Part shown: piece by piece, positions 8,701 through 17,704 of the stretch
Layout of the letters: every line of letters begins with the position of its first letter
How positions within the stretch are numbered: the first letter of the stretch is position 1
Origin: an uncultured Gemmata sp.
GTDB lineage: Bacteria; Planctomycetota; Planctomycetia; Gemmatales; Gemmataceae
Reading direction: 5' to 3'
DNA length: 64,000 nucleotides
NCBI GenBank assembly: GCA_937924775.1
Contig: CALDUT010000004.1
Span: 124,001-188,000 of the forward strand
Notes under the pieces: generated by a model
The model's database searches: none
What the model was told of the DNA's origin: nothing
What the model saw: the letters and a program-made list of their open reading frames with translations, nothing else
Made by a program: the position numbers and the translations under genes

Positions 8701-10005
8701 TTAAGCGAGCAGTGCTTTGCGGGTTTGGCCTTCACGGACAATGTCGATGGGGCGGTCGCCCGGCGACATCAGTTTCTTGTCCGCGTCGATACCCAAACAG
8801 TGGTAGACGGTGTGGGCGAGATCTTCCACCGACAGCGCGTCTTCGTCCGGTTCGCTGGCGGTGGCATCGGAACGGCCGTAGATGAACCCTTTTTTGATGC
8901 CGCCACCGGCCAGTACCACGGAGAAAACCTTCGGCCAGTGGTCGCGGCCCGCGGTGCCGTTGATCTTCGGGGTACGCCCGAATTCGCTACTGACCATCAC
9001 CAGGGTGCTGTCGAGCAAGCCGCGATCTTTCAGGTCGGTGATCAGTGTAGCGAAGGCCTGGTCGAACGCGGGCAGTTGGCCCCGAATGCCAGGAGCGATG
9101 TTGTTGTGCATATCCCAGCCGCCATAGGTGAGCGTCACGAAGCGCACACCGGCTTCGACGAGCCGCCGGGCCATCAGCATCCGCTGGCCGGCGGGGTTGC
9201 GGCCGTAGGTGTCGCGGAGTTTGGCATCTTCTTTGTTGATGTCAAAGGCTTCGCGGGCTTTCTCGCTGGCAATCAGCCCGTAGGCGCGTTGGTAGAAGGT
9301 GTCCATCGCGGCGAGGTTATCGCTTTTTTCTTTGGCCGCGAAGTGGGCATTGACCGCATCGAGCATGGTGCGGCGGGTGGTGAAGCGTTCAGGCGTCACA
9401 CCGTTGGGCAGGGCTAGGTCTTGTACGCGGAAGCCGGCATTGGCTGGGTCGCTGCCGAGGCTGAAGGGAGCATAAGCCGAGGACAGATACCCGCTGCCGG
9501 CGTCGGGCGCGGGCATGCTGGGAATGGCCACATACGGCGGTAAATTGTTGCGAACGCCCAATTCGTGGCTCACGACGCTGCCGAGGCTCGGATACTGCAA
9601 TGCGGGGCTGGGCCGATAACCGGTGAACATGTTATGAGTGCCGCGTTCGTGGGCAGCTTCCCCGTGCGACATGGCCCGGCAAACGGTGATCAGGTCGGCA
9701 ATGGCCGCCGTTTTCACCAGGCATTCATTGAATACTTCGCTTTCAATCTTGGTTTTGACCACGCCCATGGGTCCGCGATACTCGACCGGGGCGTTGGGCT
9801 TGGGGTCCCACGTTTCCTGGTGGGCCGAACCGCCGGGCAGGAAGATGTGGATACACGCCTCCGCTTTCGGTTTCTTGATCGCTGGTTCCGCGGCTTGCAA
9901 GCGGAAATACTGGTCGAGAGTCAACCCCAAGGCCCCCACGGCCCCGACGTGGAGAAACATCCGCCGGTTCAAAGGCGATCCGGGGCAACGCGACAACAGA
10001 TTCAT
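8701..10005 (-). CDS. DUF1501 domain-containing protein, Tat-exported
   Basis: First gene of the minus-strand operon; 434 residues. The start at 10005 has AGGAGG just upstream. The N-terminus contains NRRMFLHVGAVGALGL, a twin-arginine-type export signal. The body shows sulfatase-superfamily (alkaline-phosphatase fold) features of DUF1501: CIHIFLPGGSAHQETWDPKP near the N-terminus, GGWDMHNNI, TLVMVSSEFGRTPKINGTAGRDHWPKVFSVVLAGGGIKKG, and a terminal cyclase-like PIDIVREG segment. DUF1501 genes almost always accompany DUF1549/DUF1553 genes in planctomycetes. Its substrate is unknown; hydrolysis of an ester or sulfate is a fold-based guess. Confidence 0.9.
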   Translation of the reverse strand: MNLLSRCPGSPLNRRMFLHVGAVGALGLTLDQYFRLQAAEPAIKKPKAEACIHIFLPGGSAHQETWDPKPNAPVEYRGPMGVVKTKIESEVFNECLVKTAAIADLITVCRAMSHGEAAHERGTHNMFTGYRPSPALQYPSLGSVVSHELGVRNNLPPYVAIPSMPAPDAGSGYLSSAYAPFSLGSDPANAGFRVQDLALPNGVTPERFTTRRTMLDAVNAHFAAKEKSDNLAAMDTFYQRAYGLIASEKAREAFDINKEDAKLRDTYGRNPAGQRMLMARRLVEAGVRFVTLTYGGWDMHNNIAPGIRGQLPAFDQAFATLITDLKDRGLLDSTLVMVSSEFGRTPKINGTAGRDHWPKVFSVVLAGGGIKKGFIYGRSDATASEPDEDALSVEDLAHTVYHCLGIDADKKLMSPGDRPIDIVREGQTRKALLA

Positions 10006-10293
10006 CGGCAGTCCTCCTGTCGAGTGGCGGTGATGGTGTAACTGTGTGGAGTTTGCGACGAAACCGGTTTTTCAGGCCAGCAACGCGTTCGGGAAAGCAG
10101 GCAGCGTAGGTGAGAAATTTCGCTTTGAGGCAACAATCAGCATGCAGCAGTTATAGAAGATAGCTGCGCAGTGCGGTACCGTCAATTCCAAGATTGGGTT
10201 TCATCTACAAAAGCCGCAAGCTATGCCTTGAGCTGGTATGAACGTACTGTGAAGATGGTTCGATACATTGTTCTTCCATGTGGAGGCTCAGCG
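10006..10293. promoter_or_regulatory. Divergent intergenic region between the DUF1501 operon and the esterase gene
   Basis: A 288-base spacer between divergent genes must carry both promoters. It contains the DUF1501 ribosome site (AGGAGG on the minus strand near 10013) and the esterase site (GGAGG at 10282-10286). I see no convincing -35/-10 pair, operator or RNA gene in it. Confidence 0.5.
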
Positions 10294-11106
10294 ATGTTCT
10301 TGTTCCGATGCCGCATCATGACCGGGGCGGTTCTGCTGGTGGCCCTCCTCGGCATGGCACCAGCGACCGTGGTGGGGCAACAGGAGAAAAAATACGGCCT
10401 GATCGAGAAGAAGACTTACGAGTTCAAGGAAGCCAAAAAGGATATGGAATACGCCCAATATATTCCGACCCAATACGATCCGCAGAAAAAGTACCCGCTG
10501 ATCATCGCCCTGCACGGTCTGGGTGGTAATCCGCAGCAGTTCATCCGCTCGCGGGGGCTGACCCAGGAAGCCGAGAAACGCGGTTATATCGTCGCGGCCC
10601 CGATGGGCTACAACCCCCGTGGGTGGTACGGTGCCCCCGCTCCCAAATTCGGCGCCAAAAACGATGACCCGGCCAATCTGTCCGAACTGAGTGAAAAAGA
10701 CGTGATGAACGTCCTGGAGCTGATGAAGAAAAACTACAGCATCGCCCCCGATCGCGTCTATCTGATGGGGCACTCGATGGGCGGCGGCGGTACCTTGCAC
10801 CTGGGCTTGAAATACGCCGACGAATGGGCCGCCTTGGCCCCGATAGCCCCGGCCATTTTTGGCCACCGCCCCACCGAACTCGAAAAAATCAAAAACACCC
10901 CCATCATACTGATCCAAGGCGCTCGCGACAACCTCGTTCGCTCCGAGTTCGTCCGCCCCTGGGCCGAGCAGATGAAGAAGCTGGAAATGACGCACGAATA
11001 CATCGAAGTGCCAGATGGCGACCATGGAAATGTGGTCGGCTCGCAAATGACGAAAATTTTTGACTTCTTCGATAAGCATCGACGAACCAACCCGCCCAAA
11101 AAATAA
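10294..11106 (+). CDS. Secreted alpha/beta-hydrolase (PHB-depolymerase/feruloyl-esterase-like)
   Basis: 270-residue exported hydrolase. The start at 10294 is chosen for GGAGG seven bases upstream and for the signal peptide (ILMTG-like run, VLLVALLGMAPATVVGQ) it exposes. Motifs of esterase/dienelactone-type hydrolases: YPLIIALHGLGG forming the oxyanion strand, GHSMGGGGT with the nucleophile serine, IILIQGARDNLV before the acid residue, and PDGDHGNVV carrying the catalytic histidine. It should cleave carboxylic esters of polysaccharides or polyesters outside the cytoplasmic membrane. A polysaccharide deacetylase gene begins 38 bases downstream, so the two may act on the same glycan. Confidence 0.85.
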   Translation: MFLFRCRIMTGAVLLVALLGMAPATVVGQQEKKYGLIEKKTYEFKEAKKDMEYAQYIPTQYDPQKKYPLIIALHGLGGNPQQFIRSRGLTQEAEKRGYIVAAPMGYNPRGWYGAPAPKFGAKNDDPANLSELSEKDVMNVLELMKKNYSIAPDRVYLMGHSMGGGGTLHLGLKYADEWAALAPIAPAIFGHRPTELEKIKNTPIILIQGARDNLVRSEFVRPWAEQMKKLEMTHEYIEVPDGDHGNVVGSQMTKIFDFFDKHRRTNPPKK

Positions 11107-11144
11107 AAAAAATTCTTGCCCGCCAGCCCATCATTGCGCATACT

Positions 11145-12044
11145 ATGAGTGTACGAGTGGACACTGCGGCAATCGCCAGTTTCGACATCGAAGAACATCA
11201 CCGGATTGAAGCCGCGGTGGGCGTGGCGATCACGCCGCAGCTACGCGCTGAATACGCCGCCCGCATGGAGCAGGCAACACGTCGCGTGATGGATCAACTC
11301 GCGGCCCACAACATCCGCGGTAGCTTCTATATCGTCGGGGAAATTGCCCGCACGCATCCACAGCTGGTGCGTGATTTGCACGCGGCCGGCCATGAAATTG
11401 GTTCGCACAGTTGGGATCATCGCCGCGTGCATCGATTCAACCCAACGACCTTTCGCGCGGATTTGCTTGCCAGCAAAGATGCGCTCGAACAAACCATCGG
11501 CGCACCGATCTACGGTTTTCGCGCGCCAACCTTCAGCGTGATGAAAGAAACAGCCTGGGCTATCGACATTCTCGCCGAATGCGGCTGGGAGTACGATAGC
11601 TCAATTTTTCCAGTACGGCACGACCGCTACGGGGTTCCCCAGGCTCCCCGTGGGCCGTTCGTGGCCGTGGGCCCGGAACGAGAAATTCTCGAACTGCCGC
11701 CGCTGACTTACCGCGTTGCCGGAATCAATCTTCCGGTGGCCGGGGGCGGCTATTTCCGCCTGTTTCCACTGGCCGCAATGACCGCCGGCTTGCGGCAGAT
11801 GGCCCGTGGGCCGGCCCCACAAGTTGGAATGTTGTACTTTCACCCGTGGGAATTCGACCCCGACCAACCGCGGTTACCCCTGCCTCGGTTGTCCCGCTGG
11901 CGAACCTACGTCGGTATGACACGCACGACGCAGCGACTGTCGCAGTTGCTGCAGACCTTCACCTTTCACAGGGCCATCGATGTAGTGCGAGCGATTCGCA
12001 CCGCGGGGTATGAACTGCCACGCTACCAGCTCGCGGCGAGCTGA
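11145..12044 (+). CDS. Polysaccharide deacetylase with DUF3473 C-terminus
   Basis: 299-residue NodB-type deacetylase. It has FDIEEHHRIE (first Asp of the metal/catalytic site), GSFYIVGEIARTHP, the metal-binding HEIGSHSWDHRRVHRF, and GFRAPTFSV. The C-terminal part (MLYFHPWEFDPDQP, YVGMTRTTQRL) is the DUF3473 extension found in deacetylases associated with exopolysaccharide and XrtA/PEP-CTERM loci. No signal peptide is visible, so the protein may act at the cytoplasmic face. Expected reaction: N-deacetylation of hexosamine residues. The last 86 bases overlap the 3' end of a convergent minus-strand gene. Confidence 0.88.
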   Translation: MSVRVDTAAIASFDIEEHHRIEAAVGVAITPQLRAEYAARMEQATRRVMDQLAAHNIRGSFYIVGEIARTHPQLVRDLHAAGHEIGSHSWDHRRVHRFNPTTFRADLLASKDALEQTIGAPIYGFRAPTFSVMKETAWAIDILAECGWEYDSSIFPVRHDRYGVPQAPRGPFVAVGPEREILELPPLTYRVAGINLPVAGGGYFRLFPLAAMTAGLRQMARGPAPQVGMLYFHPWEFDPDQPRLPLPRLSRWRTYVGMTRTTQRLSQLLQTFTFHRAIDVVRAIRTAGYELPRYQLAAS

Positions 12045-12525
12045 ATGGACCGTTCGCATGCCAGTGGTGCCCGTAGCTGATTGGTGTATCGCTGGCAAAC
12101 CAACAACGTTTGGGAATCTTGAACCCATACAGTTCGTGGTGATCTTCACGAACTACGGGCATCCACTCGGTAGCGGCCAATTGGCTTTCCTCGCGGTAGT
12201 TCTGGCAGATCAACCCGTGTGTATAAGAGGTCACGACGATGAGCATGGCACAACCAACCGCAATAACGCCCACTGCCACCGGCGGGCGACGTTGCGCAAT
12301 CAGGCCCACGGCTACCGCAAACACCACCACCCCGGCTGTTTTGTAAACTGCCAGACCGCTCCAGCCGTACCGCTCCAAACACGCGGCCGCCAGCGGATTT
12401 GCCTCGAAAGCGCTCGGATCCGATTGCAGTAGCGTGAATGTCATCAGCCAATCCACGCCGCTGAGAAACACAAAAAGGACCAAACCCAACCCGATCACGA
12501 GCTGCCAAACCATAAGTGTTCCCAT
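11959..12525 (-). CDS. Small multi-pass membrane protein (DUF5658-like)
   Basis: 188-residue protein with three or four hydrophobic helices: MVWQLVIGLGLVLFVFLSG, an amphipathic stretch with DPSAFEANPLAA, then VYKTAGVVVFAVAVGL and VAVGVIAVGCAMLIVVT. The arrangement (DWxxT in helix 1, EANP after it, K in helix 2) resembles DUF5658 proteins, which have no known function. The start is uncertain (ATG at 12525 or 12513), with no good ribosome site. The C-terminal tail is polar, Pro/His-rich and overlaps the deacetylase 3' end on the other strand; a shorter true protein is possible. Confidence 0.55.
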   Translation of the reverse strand: MGTLMVWQLVIGLGLVLFVFLSGVDWLMTFTLLQSDPSAFEANPLAAACLERYGWSGLAVYKTAGVVVFAVAVGLIAQRRPPVAVGVIAVGCAMLIVVTSYTHGLICQNYREESQLAATEWMPVVREDHHELYGFKIPKRCWFASDTPISYGHHWHANGPFSSPRAGSVAVHTPRCESLALHRWPCER

Positions 12526-12597
12526 ACGCAGGAGGGGGAAACCAACTCGGAAGAGACCATCAGCCCGTTCGGGCCCAGAGCTGGTTCGGCCTAACAC

Positions 12598-12961
12598 CGA
12601 ACTGAACAGCCAACACCCTAAATCGAATCGGACGGGACGCCAGCGATTCGACCGCCTGGCGGCTACGAATTGGCCTAGCTGGCGGCAAGTGGTTCTTCGT
12701 GAGGAAGTTTAGGTCATTTTTGCGGTTCATGTTGGGCCAAAAAACGCTCCGCAGGTGATTCTCGTAATTGCCATCGGCAATTCGCGATTTTGCCCGCGGC
12801 GGCCGCTGGTGAAGAGAGCCCGCGTGCCGTGGCGGTGGCTTGGGAGCCGGTGAGGGCGTGAGTTTCTGCTTGCCCGAATAGCTTCGGGGCACTCGCTGTT
12901 GGCTCTGGGAACCGGTAAACTAATCCCGAAGGTTCGTAGCTAAGGCGTAGAAAGGATCATC
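12598..12961. other. Gap upstream of the M16 peptidase gene
   Basis: About 360 bases without a supportable gene. A short inverted repeat ATTGCC-ATC-GGCAAT lies near 12768-12782. The open frames here look like chance frames (Arg/Pro-rich, no family features). The 3' part must carry the promoter of the M16 gene; its ribosome site is a weak AAGGA just before 12962. Confidence 0.4.
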
Positions 12962-15841
12962 ATGTCTCGTTGTGCGATGGGATTGATCGGCATCTGGGCA
13001 CTGGCTGTTGTCATTCCGCTGACGCCCACTCACGGAGGCACCAATTCCGCCTCAACGGCTGCGGTGGGGGTTCCGTTGACGCTTGCGGCCGACACTGTTG
13101 CGGAAGCCAGTGCCCAGCCGGAGCTGCCGAAAGCGGCGGCTAATGCCGATGCCGAGTTGGTGAAAACCGCGCAAGGGATGTTCAAAAACCTGCAACGTGT
13201 AACCCTCGACAACGGTCTGCGCGTTTATCTTCTGCCCATCCCTGGAGCTCCGACGGTGACCACGATGGTGGCCTACCGTGTGGGTTCCGCGGATGAAGAG
13301 AAAGACCAAACCGGTCTGTCGCACTATCTCGAACACCTGATGTTCAAGGGGACCGACAAGCTCCTGCCGGGCGACATCGATCGGCTCACGCAGCGCAACG
13401 GCGGGCAAAACAATGCCTACACGTCTGAAGATAAAACCGTCTACTTTTTTAACTTTGCCGCCGACCGGTGGCACATCGCCTTGGAAATCGAAGCCGATCG
13501 GATGCGCAACATCCGCATCGACGAAAAGCACGAATTCGAGCAAGAGAAAGGCGCGGTGATCGCTGAACTTGATGCCGGCGAAGATCAACCGTGGGATTTG
13601 GAATACAAAACGATTCTGACGCTGCTGTGGCCGAAAGATTCGCCCTACGCGCATCCGGTCATTGGGCAACGGGAGCACGTCCGCGGCGCCACCGCCGAGA
13701 TTATCAAGCGGCACTACGACAAGTGGTACTACCCGAACAACGCGGCGCTCGTAGTCGTCGGCGGGTTCGATCCTGATGAAGCCTTGAAAAAGATCAAGGA
13801 ACTGTTCGGTTCGATTCCGAAAGGCGATCTACCGCCGCGGAAAGAGCCCACCTTCTATCCGGAACGCCGGGAGCCGGTGCGCCAAGAATTCGAATCGAAA
13901 TTCGATGTTCCCCGACTGATGATCGGTTTCAATGGGGTTACCGTCGGCAGTGCGGAAGATCCGGTTCTGGACGTTATTCACACCATTCTTTCGGTGGGCA
14001 AAACGTCCCGGTTGTACCGCATGTTGGTGGAAGACGAACGCATCGCGTCCGAGGTGGCCACGGGGAATGAATCCGGCCGCTACCCTGGTTGGTTTGGCAT
14101 CTACGTGGAACTGCTGAAGGGCAAGGATCGAAAAAAAGCTGAAGAACTGGTGTTCGCCGAGTTGCGCCGACTCGCCAAAGAACCTATCAGCGATGCAGAA
14201 CTGCATCGGGCACGGCGGAAGATTCTAGCGTCGTTCGTCTTCTCACGCGAAAGTGTTATGTCGATGGCCCGAGCCATCGCCGATACGAGCATCTATCCGG
14301 TGGCCGAGGATGTTGGCACATTTTTCCGCGACTATCTCGATGCGATTCTCAAAGTCTCGAAAGATGACATTCAGCGGGTCGCCCAAAAATACCTCGACCC
14401 CAACAAGGCCGCGATTGTCTGGAGTGTACCGAAAGACGAAAAGAAGCAAGGCCGCAGCGAACCCACGCGTCCAGGGCTAACCGGCTCCGTGTTGGCGATG
14501 GGCGCTCGCGGAAAAGGACTGCCGGCCACGCGGCAATGGCTGCGGGCCGAAGGTGGCGGGGCGGGTCAGTTTTCGCTCGCTGCAGCCCAGCGTGTCGTTC
14601 TTACCAACGGGCTGACGGTCATTCTGCTGGAAGACCACCGCTTGCCCATTGTGGTGGCCTCTTTGGAAGTTGCCGATGTCCGCTTGCGTGAACCGGTGGA
14701 GAAACTCGGGGTCGCCACGCTGATGGGCAACTTGCTCGAAGAAGGAACAACCAAACGCACCGGCAAAGAGATCGCAGCGCTGATCGAAGATACCGGCGGC
14801 AGTCTGTCGCTTGGGTCTACCGGCGGTTCTGTGCGCGTCTTGACGCCCGACACCGACTTGGGGTTGGGTCTGCTTTTCGAATGCCTCACAACTCCAAGCT
14901 TCCCGGCGGAGGCCTTGGAACGCAATCGCGAACAACAGCTCTCGGCCATTGCGGATGCCGAAACGCAACCCCGCACACGAGCACGACAGCTCTTTTTGGC
15001 CACCGTCTATGGGGATCATCCCCTGGGTCGCCCCCCGCTAGGCCGGCAAGAGATTGTCGAAAAACTGACGGTCGAGGATGTCAGAGCGTTCCATGCCACC
15101 GCATTTGCTCCGAACTTCGCCACCATTGCCATTGTGGGCGATTTCCAAACCGAGGCGATGATCAAGAAGATTGAGGCGTTGACACAAGGCTGGAAAAAAT
15201 CTGCGTTACCCAAGCCGGACGTGACGGCTCCGCCGCAACCCCAGGGGGGCGAGAAGATCGTCAGCGATGCGAATGCGGCCCAGGTCCACATCTTCATGGG
15301 TCATTTGGGCATCACGCGGGACAATCCGGATTACTACAAGCTGCTGGTGATGGATAACGTGTTGGGCGTGGGCCCGGGGTTCACCGATCGGCTGTCAGCG
15401 AATATCCGCGATCGGCTGGGGCTGGCGTATACGGTGACCGCCAGCATCACCGGTTCGGCGGGGAAAGAGCCTGGGACTTTCACCGGCTTCGTCGGGACAT
15501 TCCCTAAGAATTATCTCGACGTGAAACGCGCTTTCCTCAGAGAGATCGACCGGATTCGCGACGAACCGCCCACCGCGCAGGAGGTGGAAGACGCTAAGAA
15601 GTATCTGTTGGGCAGCTTGCCCTTCCGGTTTACGACGCTCTCAGCCATCGCCGGCGAGTTGCTGGCAGCCGAACGCTACGGCTTGGGCTTCAATTATTTA
15701 GAGAAATTCCGCAAGCAGGTGGCGGCTGTTACCTCGGCTGACGTTCAGGCAGTGGCGAAACAGTATCTGAACCCCCAAGGGTTGGTGATTGTCGCCGTTG
15801 GAGCGATCGACTCCAACGGCAAACCTCTGACGAAGAAATAA
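12962..15841 (+). CDS. Secreted M16 (insulinase/pitrilysin) zinc peptidase, two-module
   Basis: 959-residue metallopeptidase with a signal peptide (about 1-26). The N-terminal module carries the inverted zinc motif HYLEH (H121, E124, H125) and the distal glutamate in EKGAVIAELDAGED. The second module, from about residue 530 (RVVLTNGLTVILLEDHRLP), has the M16 fold but no HXXEH (the equivalent stretch is LMGNLLEEGT), so it is a non-catalytic partner half, as in other single-chain M16B/C enzymes. It degrades small proteins or peptides, here probably in the periplasm. It stands alone, with a DUF1573-like gene 80 bases downstream. Confidence 0.9.
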   Translation: MSRCAMGLIGIWALAVVIPLTPTHGGTNSASTAAVGVPLTLAADTVAEASAQPELPKAAANADAELVKTAQGMFKNLQRVTLDNGLRVYLLPIPGAPTVTTMVAYRVGSADEEKDQTGLSHYLEHLMFKGTDKLLPGDIDRLTQRNGGQNNAYTSEDKTVYFFNFAADRWHIALEIEADRMRNIRIDEKHEFEQEKGAVIAELDAGEDQPWDLEYKTILTLLWPKDSPYAHPVIGQREHVRGATAEIIKRHYDKWYYPNNAALVVVGGFDPDEALKKIKELFGSIPKGDLPPRKEPTFYPERREPVRQEFESKFDVPRLMIGFNGVTVGSAEDPVLDVIHTILSVGKTSRLYRMLVEDERIASEVATGNESGRYPGWFGIYVELLKGKDRKKAEELVFAELRRLAKEPISDAELHRARRKILASFVFSRESVMSMARAIADTSIYPVAEDVGTFFRDYLDAILKVSKDDIQRVAQKYLDPNKAAIVWSVPKDEKKQGRSEPTRPGLTGSVLAMGARGKGLPATRQWLRAEGGGAGQFSLAAAQRVVLTNGLTVILLEDHRLPIVVASLEVADVRLREPVEKLGVATLMGNLLEEGTTKRTGKEIAALIEDTGGSLSLGSTGGSVRVLTPDTDLGLGLLFECLTTPSFPAEALERNREQQLSAIADAETQPRTRARQLFLATVYGDHPLGRPPLGRQEIVEKLTVEDVRAFHATAFAPNFATIAIVGDFQTEAMIKKIEALTQGWKKSALPKPDVTAPPQPQGGEKIVSDANAAQVHIFMGHLGITRDNPDYYKLLVMDNVLGVGPGFTDRLSANIRDRLGLAYTVTASITGSAGKEPGTFTGFVGTFPKNYLDVKRAFLREIDRIRDEPPTAQEVEDAKKYLLGSLPFRFTTLSAIAGELLAAERYGLGFNYLEKFRKQVAAVTSADVQAVAKQYLNPQGLVIVAVGAIDSNGKPLTKK

Positions 15842-15921
15842 TCCCCCGGAAACCTTTCGGCCCGTGGCCGCGTAGAACTGTTAGCCAACCCCGGGCCGTT
15901 AGTGGTGCGGAGCCGCGGATC

Positions 15922-17523
15922 ATGAGTTCGAATACGAACCTCCCTGGGCCGATGGATAACGAGTATTCCATGACTGCCGAAGGAGGCGGCGGGCTCAGCG
16001 CGACAGTGAAACTGGTTGTCCCGCTGATGGTGCTGGCGGGGTTAGTCTTCGGCGTTACCTTCATTCTGATGTACACGCCCACGCCGGAGGAAAAAGAAAC
16101 CAAAACCAACTCGCCCAGCGGTAGCACCGGCGGGCCACCCCTGTACTTTTTCACCAGCACCCGCAGTTGGGACCCGCCCCAGCTCAACGGGCCTTACCGC
16201 AACTTGTGGCTGTTGGCTCCTTCCGCCAATAAAGAGCCGGCCCAAGACCCGCTGAAGTTCAACTTCACCGCGCAAGATCGTATCTTCCAGGGCTTCTACG
16301 AAGCCGGTGATACTCTGCGACGCACGCAGTTCTGGTTCGAAAACCGCAACAAATCGCCGGTGATCATGGAATTGAAGGACCTTAGTTGCACCGCGTGTAC
16401 CGGGGGCCGGGTGATTGCCATTCCCCCGCCGGTCACACGCCACTTGCTCTCTTATACGGCTGTTGCGGCTCTCCCTGTGGGGCCTTTCCATGCCTTTGGT
16501 GTCGGCCTGACGCAACCGGCGACAGAACTATCGCAGCATACCCTGCCTTACGCTCAAGACCGGTTGCCCCCAGAAGCCCGCGATGTGTCGTTTCACCATT
16601 ACCGGGAACAGCCGGTGGCGTTCAAAATCCCGGCGGCTCCGGCCAACGACGACAAATGGGCCCCCCAATGGGGGATTCTCGAATTGACCTTTAAGGTCGG
16701 CGGCGATCAAACCAAAACGATCAGTGTCGATTTCGCCGTCCAAGTGGAAGGTAGCAAACAATTCGTCGGGAACCGCTTCCTGATCATGTTCCATGCCGGC
16801 AAACCGTGCGAATTGTCGCGCACCAATATTGACTTGGGGCGGATTCCTCCTGAGGCGGGCGAACGGAACTACGAAGTGATCGTTTACTCCACCACCCGCG
16901 GCCCCGGCTCGGAATTTGGCGATTTGGAAGAACCGCAGAGCATCGTCCAGTTCCTCAATGGGGCTACCGATCCGGCGAACTTCGTTCAGGTGACCAAAGT
17001 CGAACGAATCCCGGAGGATGACCTTGTCGAGGTGGAAAGTCAGGTGAAGCAGCGAGTCCGCTCAGCCTATCGGCTGACGATCACGGTTCGCCCTAGGGTG
17101 GGCGAAGAGCGGCCTGACATCGGCGCTTTCGACCGGCTGGTGGCAATCACTGCCGGTGGGGTGACCCAGCAACTGAAGCTCAGCGGTATCATTCTGGGCC
17201 CGGTGCGGCTCGAACCCCCGGCCAACGAAATTGTGCTGGCCAGCTTCCGCGGCGCGGAGGTATTCCGCTACGAAACCAAATTGGTGACCGAACGGGCCGG
17301 TATCGAACTCGAAGTTCTTCCCGACGAATCCAAGCCCGAAAACTTCGTTTACGAACTCGAACGGCTGCCGGACAATGGCAAGCAAGGGCAATACAAGCTG
17401 AAAATCACCATCCCCAAGGGGCAATTCGGGCAGGTTCGTGGTGAGATTGTGTTGCACGTGAAAGGACCAAGCCCGCAAAAGATGCGTATTCCGCTGCGGG
17501 GATTGGCCATTTCGTCCAAATGA
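15922..17523 (+). CDS. Membrane-anchored protein with DUF1573-like Ig domains
   Basis: 533 residues; one transmembrane helix (about 32-52, VPLMVLAGLVFGVTFILMY) after a short cytoplasmic N-terminus, then a large exported region. The passage FWFENRNKSPVIMELKDLSCTAC resembles the DUF1573 pattern (equal-weight beta-strands before a Cys pair), and further beta-rich domains follow, including CELSRTNIDLGRIPPEAG, another DUF1573-like strand. Function unknown. The next gene encodes a multihaem lipoprotein 180 bases away, and a stem-loop (GCGGCTT/AAGCCGC, 17561-17579) lies between them. Confidence 0.7.
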   Translation: MSSNTNLPGPMDNEYSMTAEGGGGLSATVKLVVPLMVLAGLVFGVTFILMYTPTPEEKETKTNSPSGSTGGPPLYFFTSTRSWDPPQLNGPYRNLWLLAPSANKEPAQDPLKFNFTAQDRIFQGFYEAGDTLRRTQFWFENRNKSPVIMELKDLSCTACTGGRVIAIPPPVTRHLLSYTAVAALPVGPFHAFGVGLTQPATELSQHTLPYAQDRLPPEARDVSFHHYREQPVAFKIPAAPANDDKWAPQWGILELTFKVGGDQTKTISVDFAVQVEGSKQFVGNRFLIMFHAGKPCELSRTNIDLGRIPPEAGERNYEVIVYSTTRGPGSEFGDLEEPQSIVQFLNGATDPANFVQVTKVERIPEDDLVEVESQVKQRVRSAYRLTITVRPRVGEERPDIGAFDRLVAITAGGVTQQLKLSGIILGPVRLEPPANEIVLASFRGAEVFRYETKLVTERAGIELEVLPDESKPENFVYELERLPDNGKQGQYKLKITIPKGQFGQVRGEIVLHVKGPSPQKMRIPLRGLAISSK

Positions 17524-17560
17524 ATCGGTGAGCACGGTTGTACGCCTCGCTTGGGCCCTA

Positions 17561-17579
17561 GCGGCTTTGCCTAAGCCGC
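17561..17579 (+). terminator. Stem-loop after the DUF1573-like gene
   Basis: Perfect 7-base inverted repeat GCGGCTT / AAGCCGC with loop TGCCT, 38 bases after the stop codon. There is no T-run after it, so it may stabilise the 3' end or need Rho to terminate. Confidence 0.4.
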
Positions 17580-17704
17580 ATAACCGGACCGAGGCGCGGG
17601 GCTGTCGAATCCAGAAGTTCTGCCCCGCTCGACAGGCCGTCAACCGGCAACCGAACTAATACCCTGGGACGGATTATGCCCGGCTTATCCGAGGACCAAC
17701 CCGT

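Noticed and set aside
12560-12892. Minus-strand open frame of 110 residues upstream of the M16 gene
   Set aside because: Arg/Pro/His-rich with no family features, no ribosome site, and it lies in a spacer that must contain the M16 promoter; treated as chance.
15922-17523. Calling this gene a definite DUF1573 protein
   Set aside because: The strand pattern is similar but incomplete, and the protein is much longer than typical; described only as DUF1573-like.
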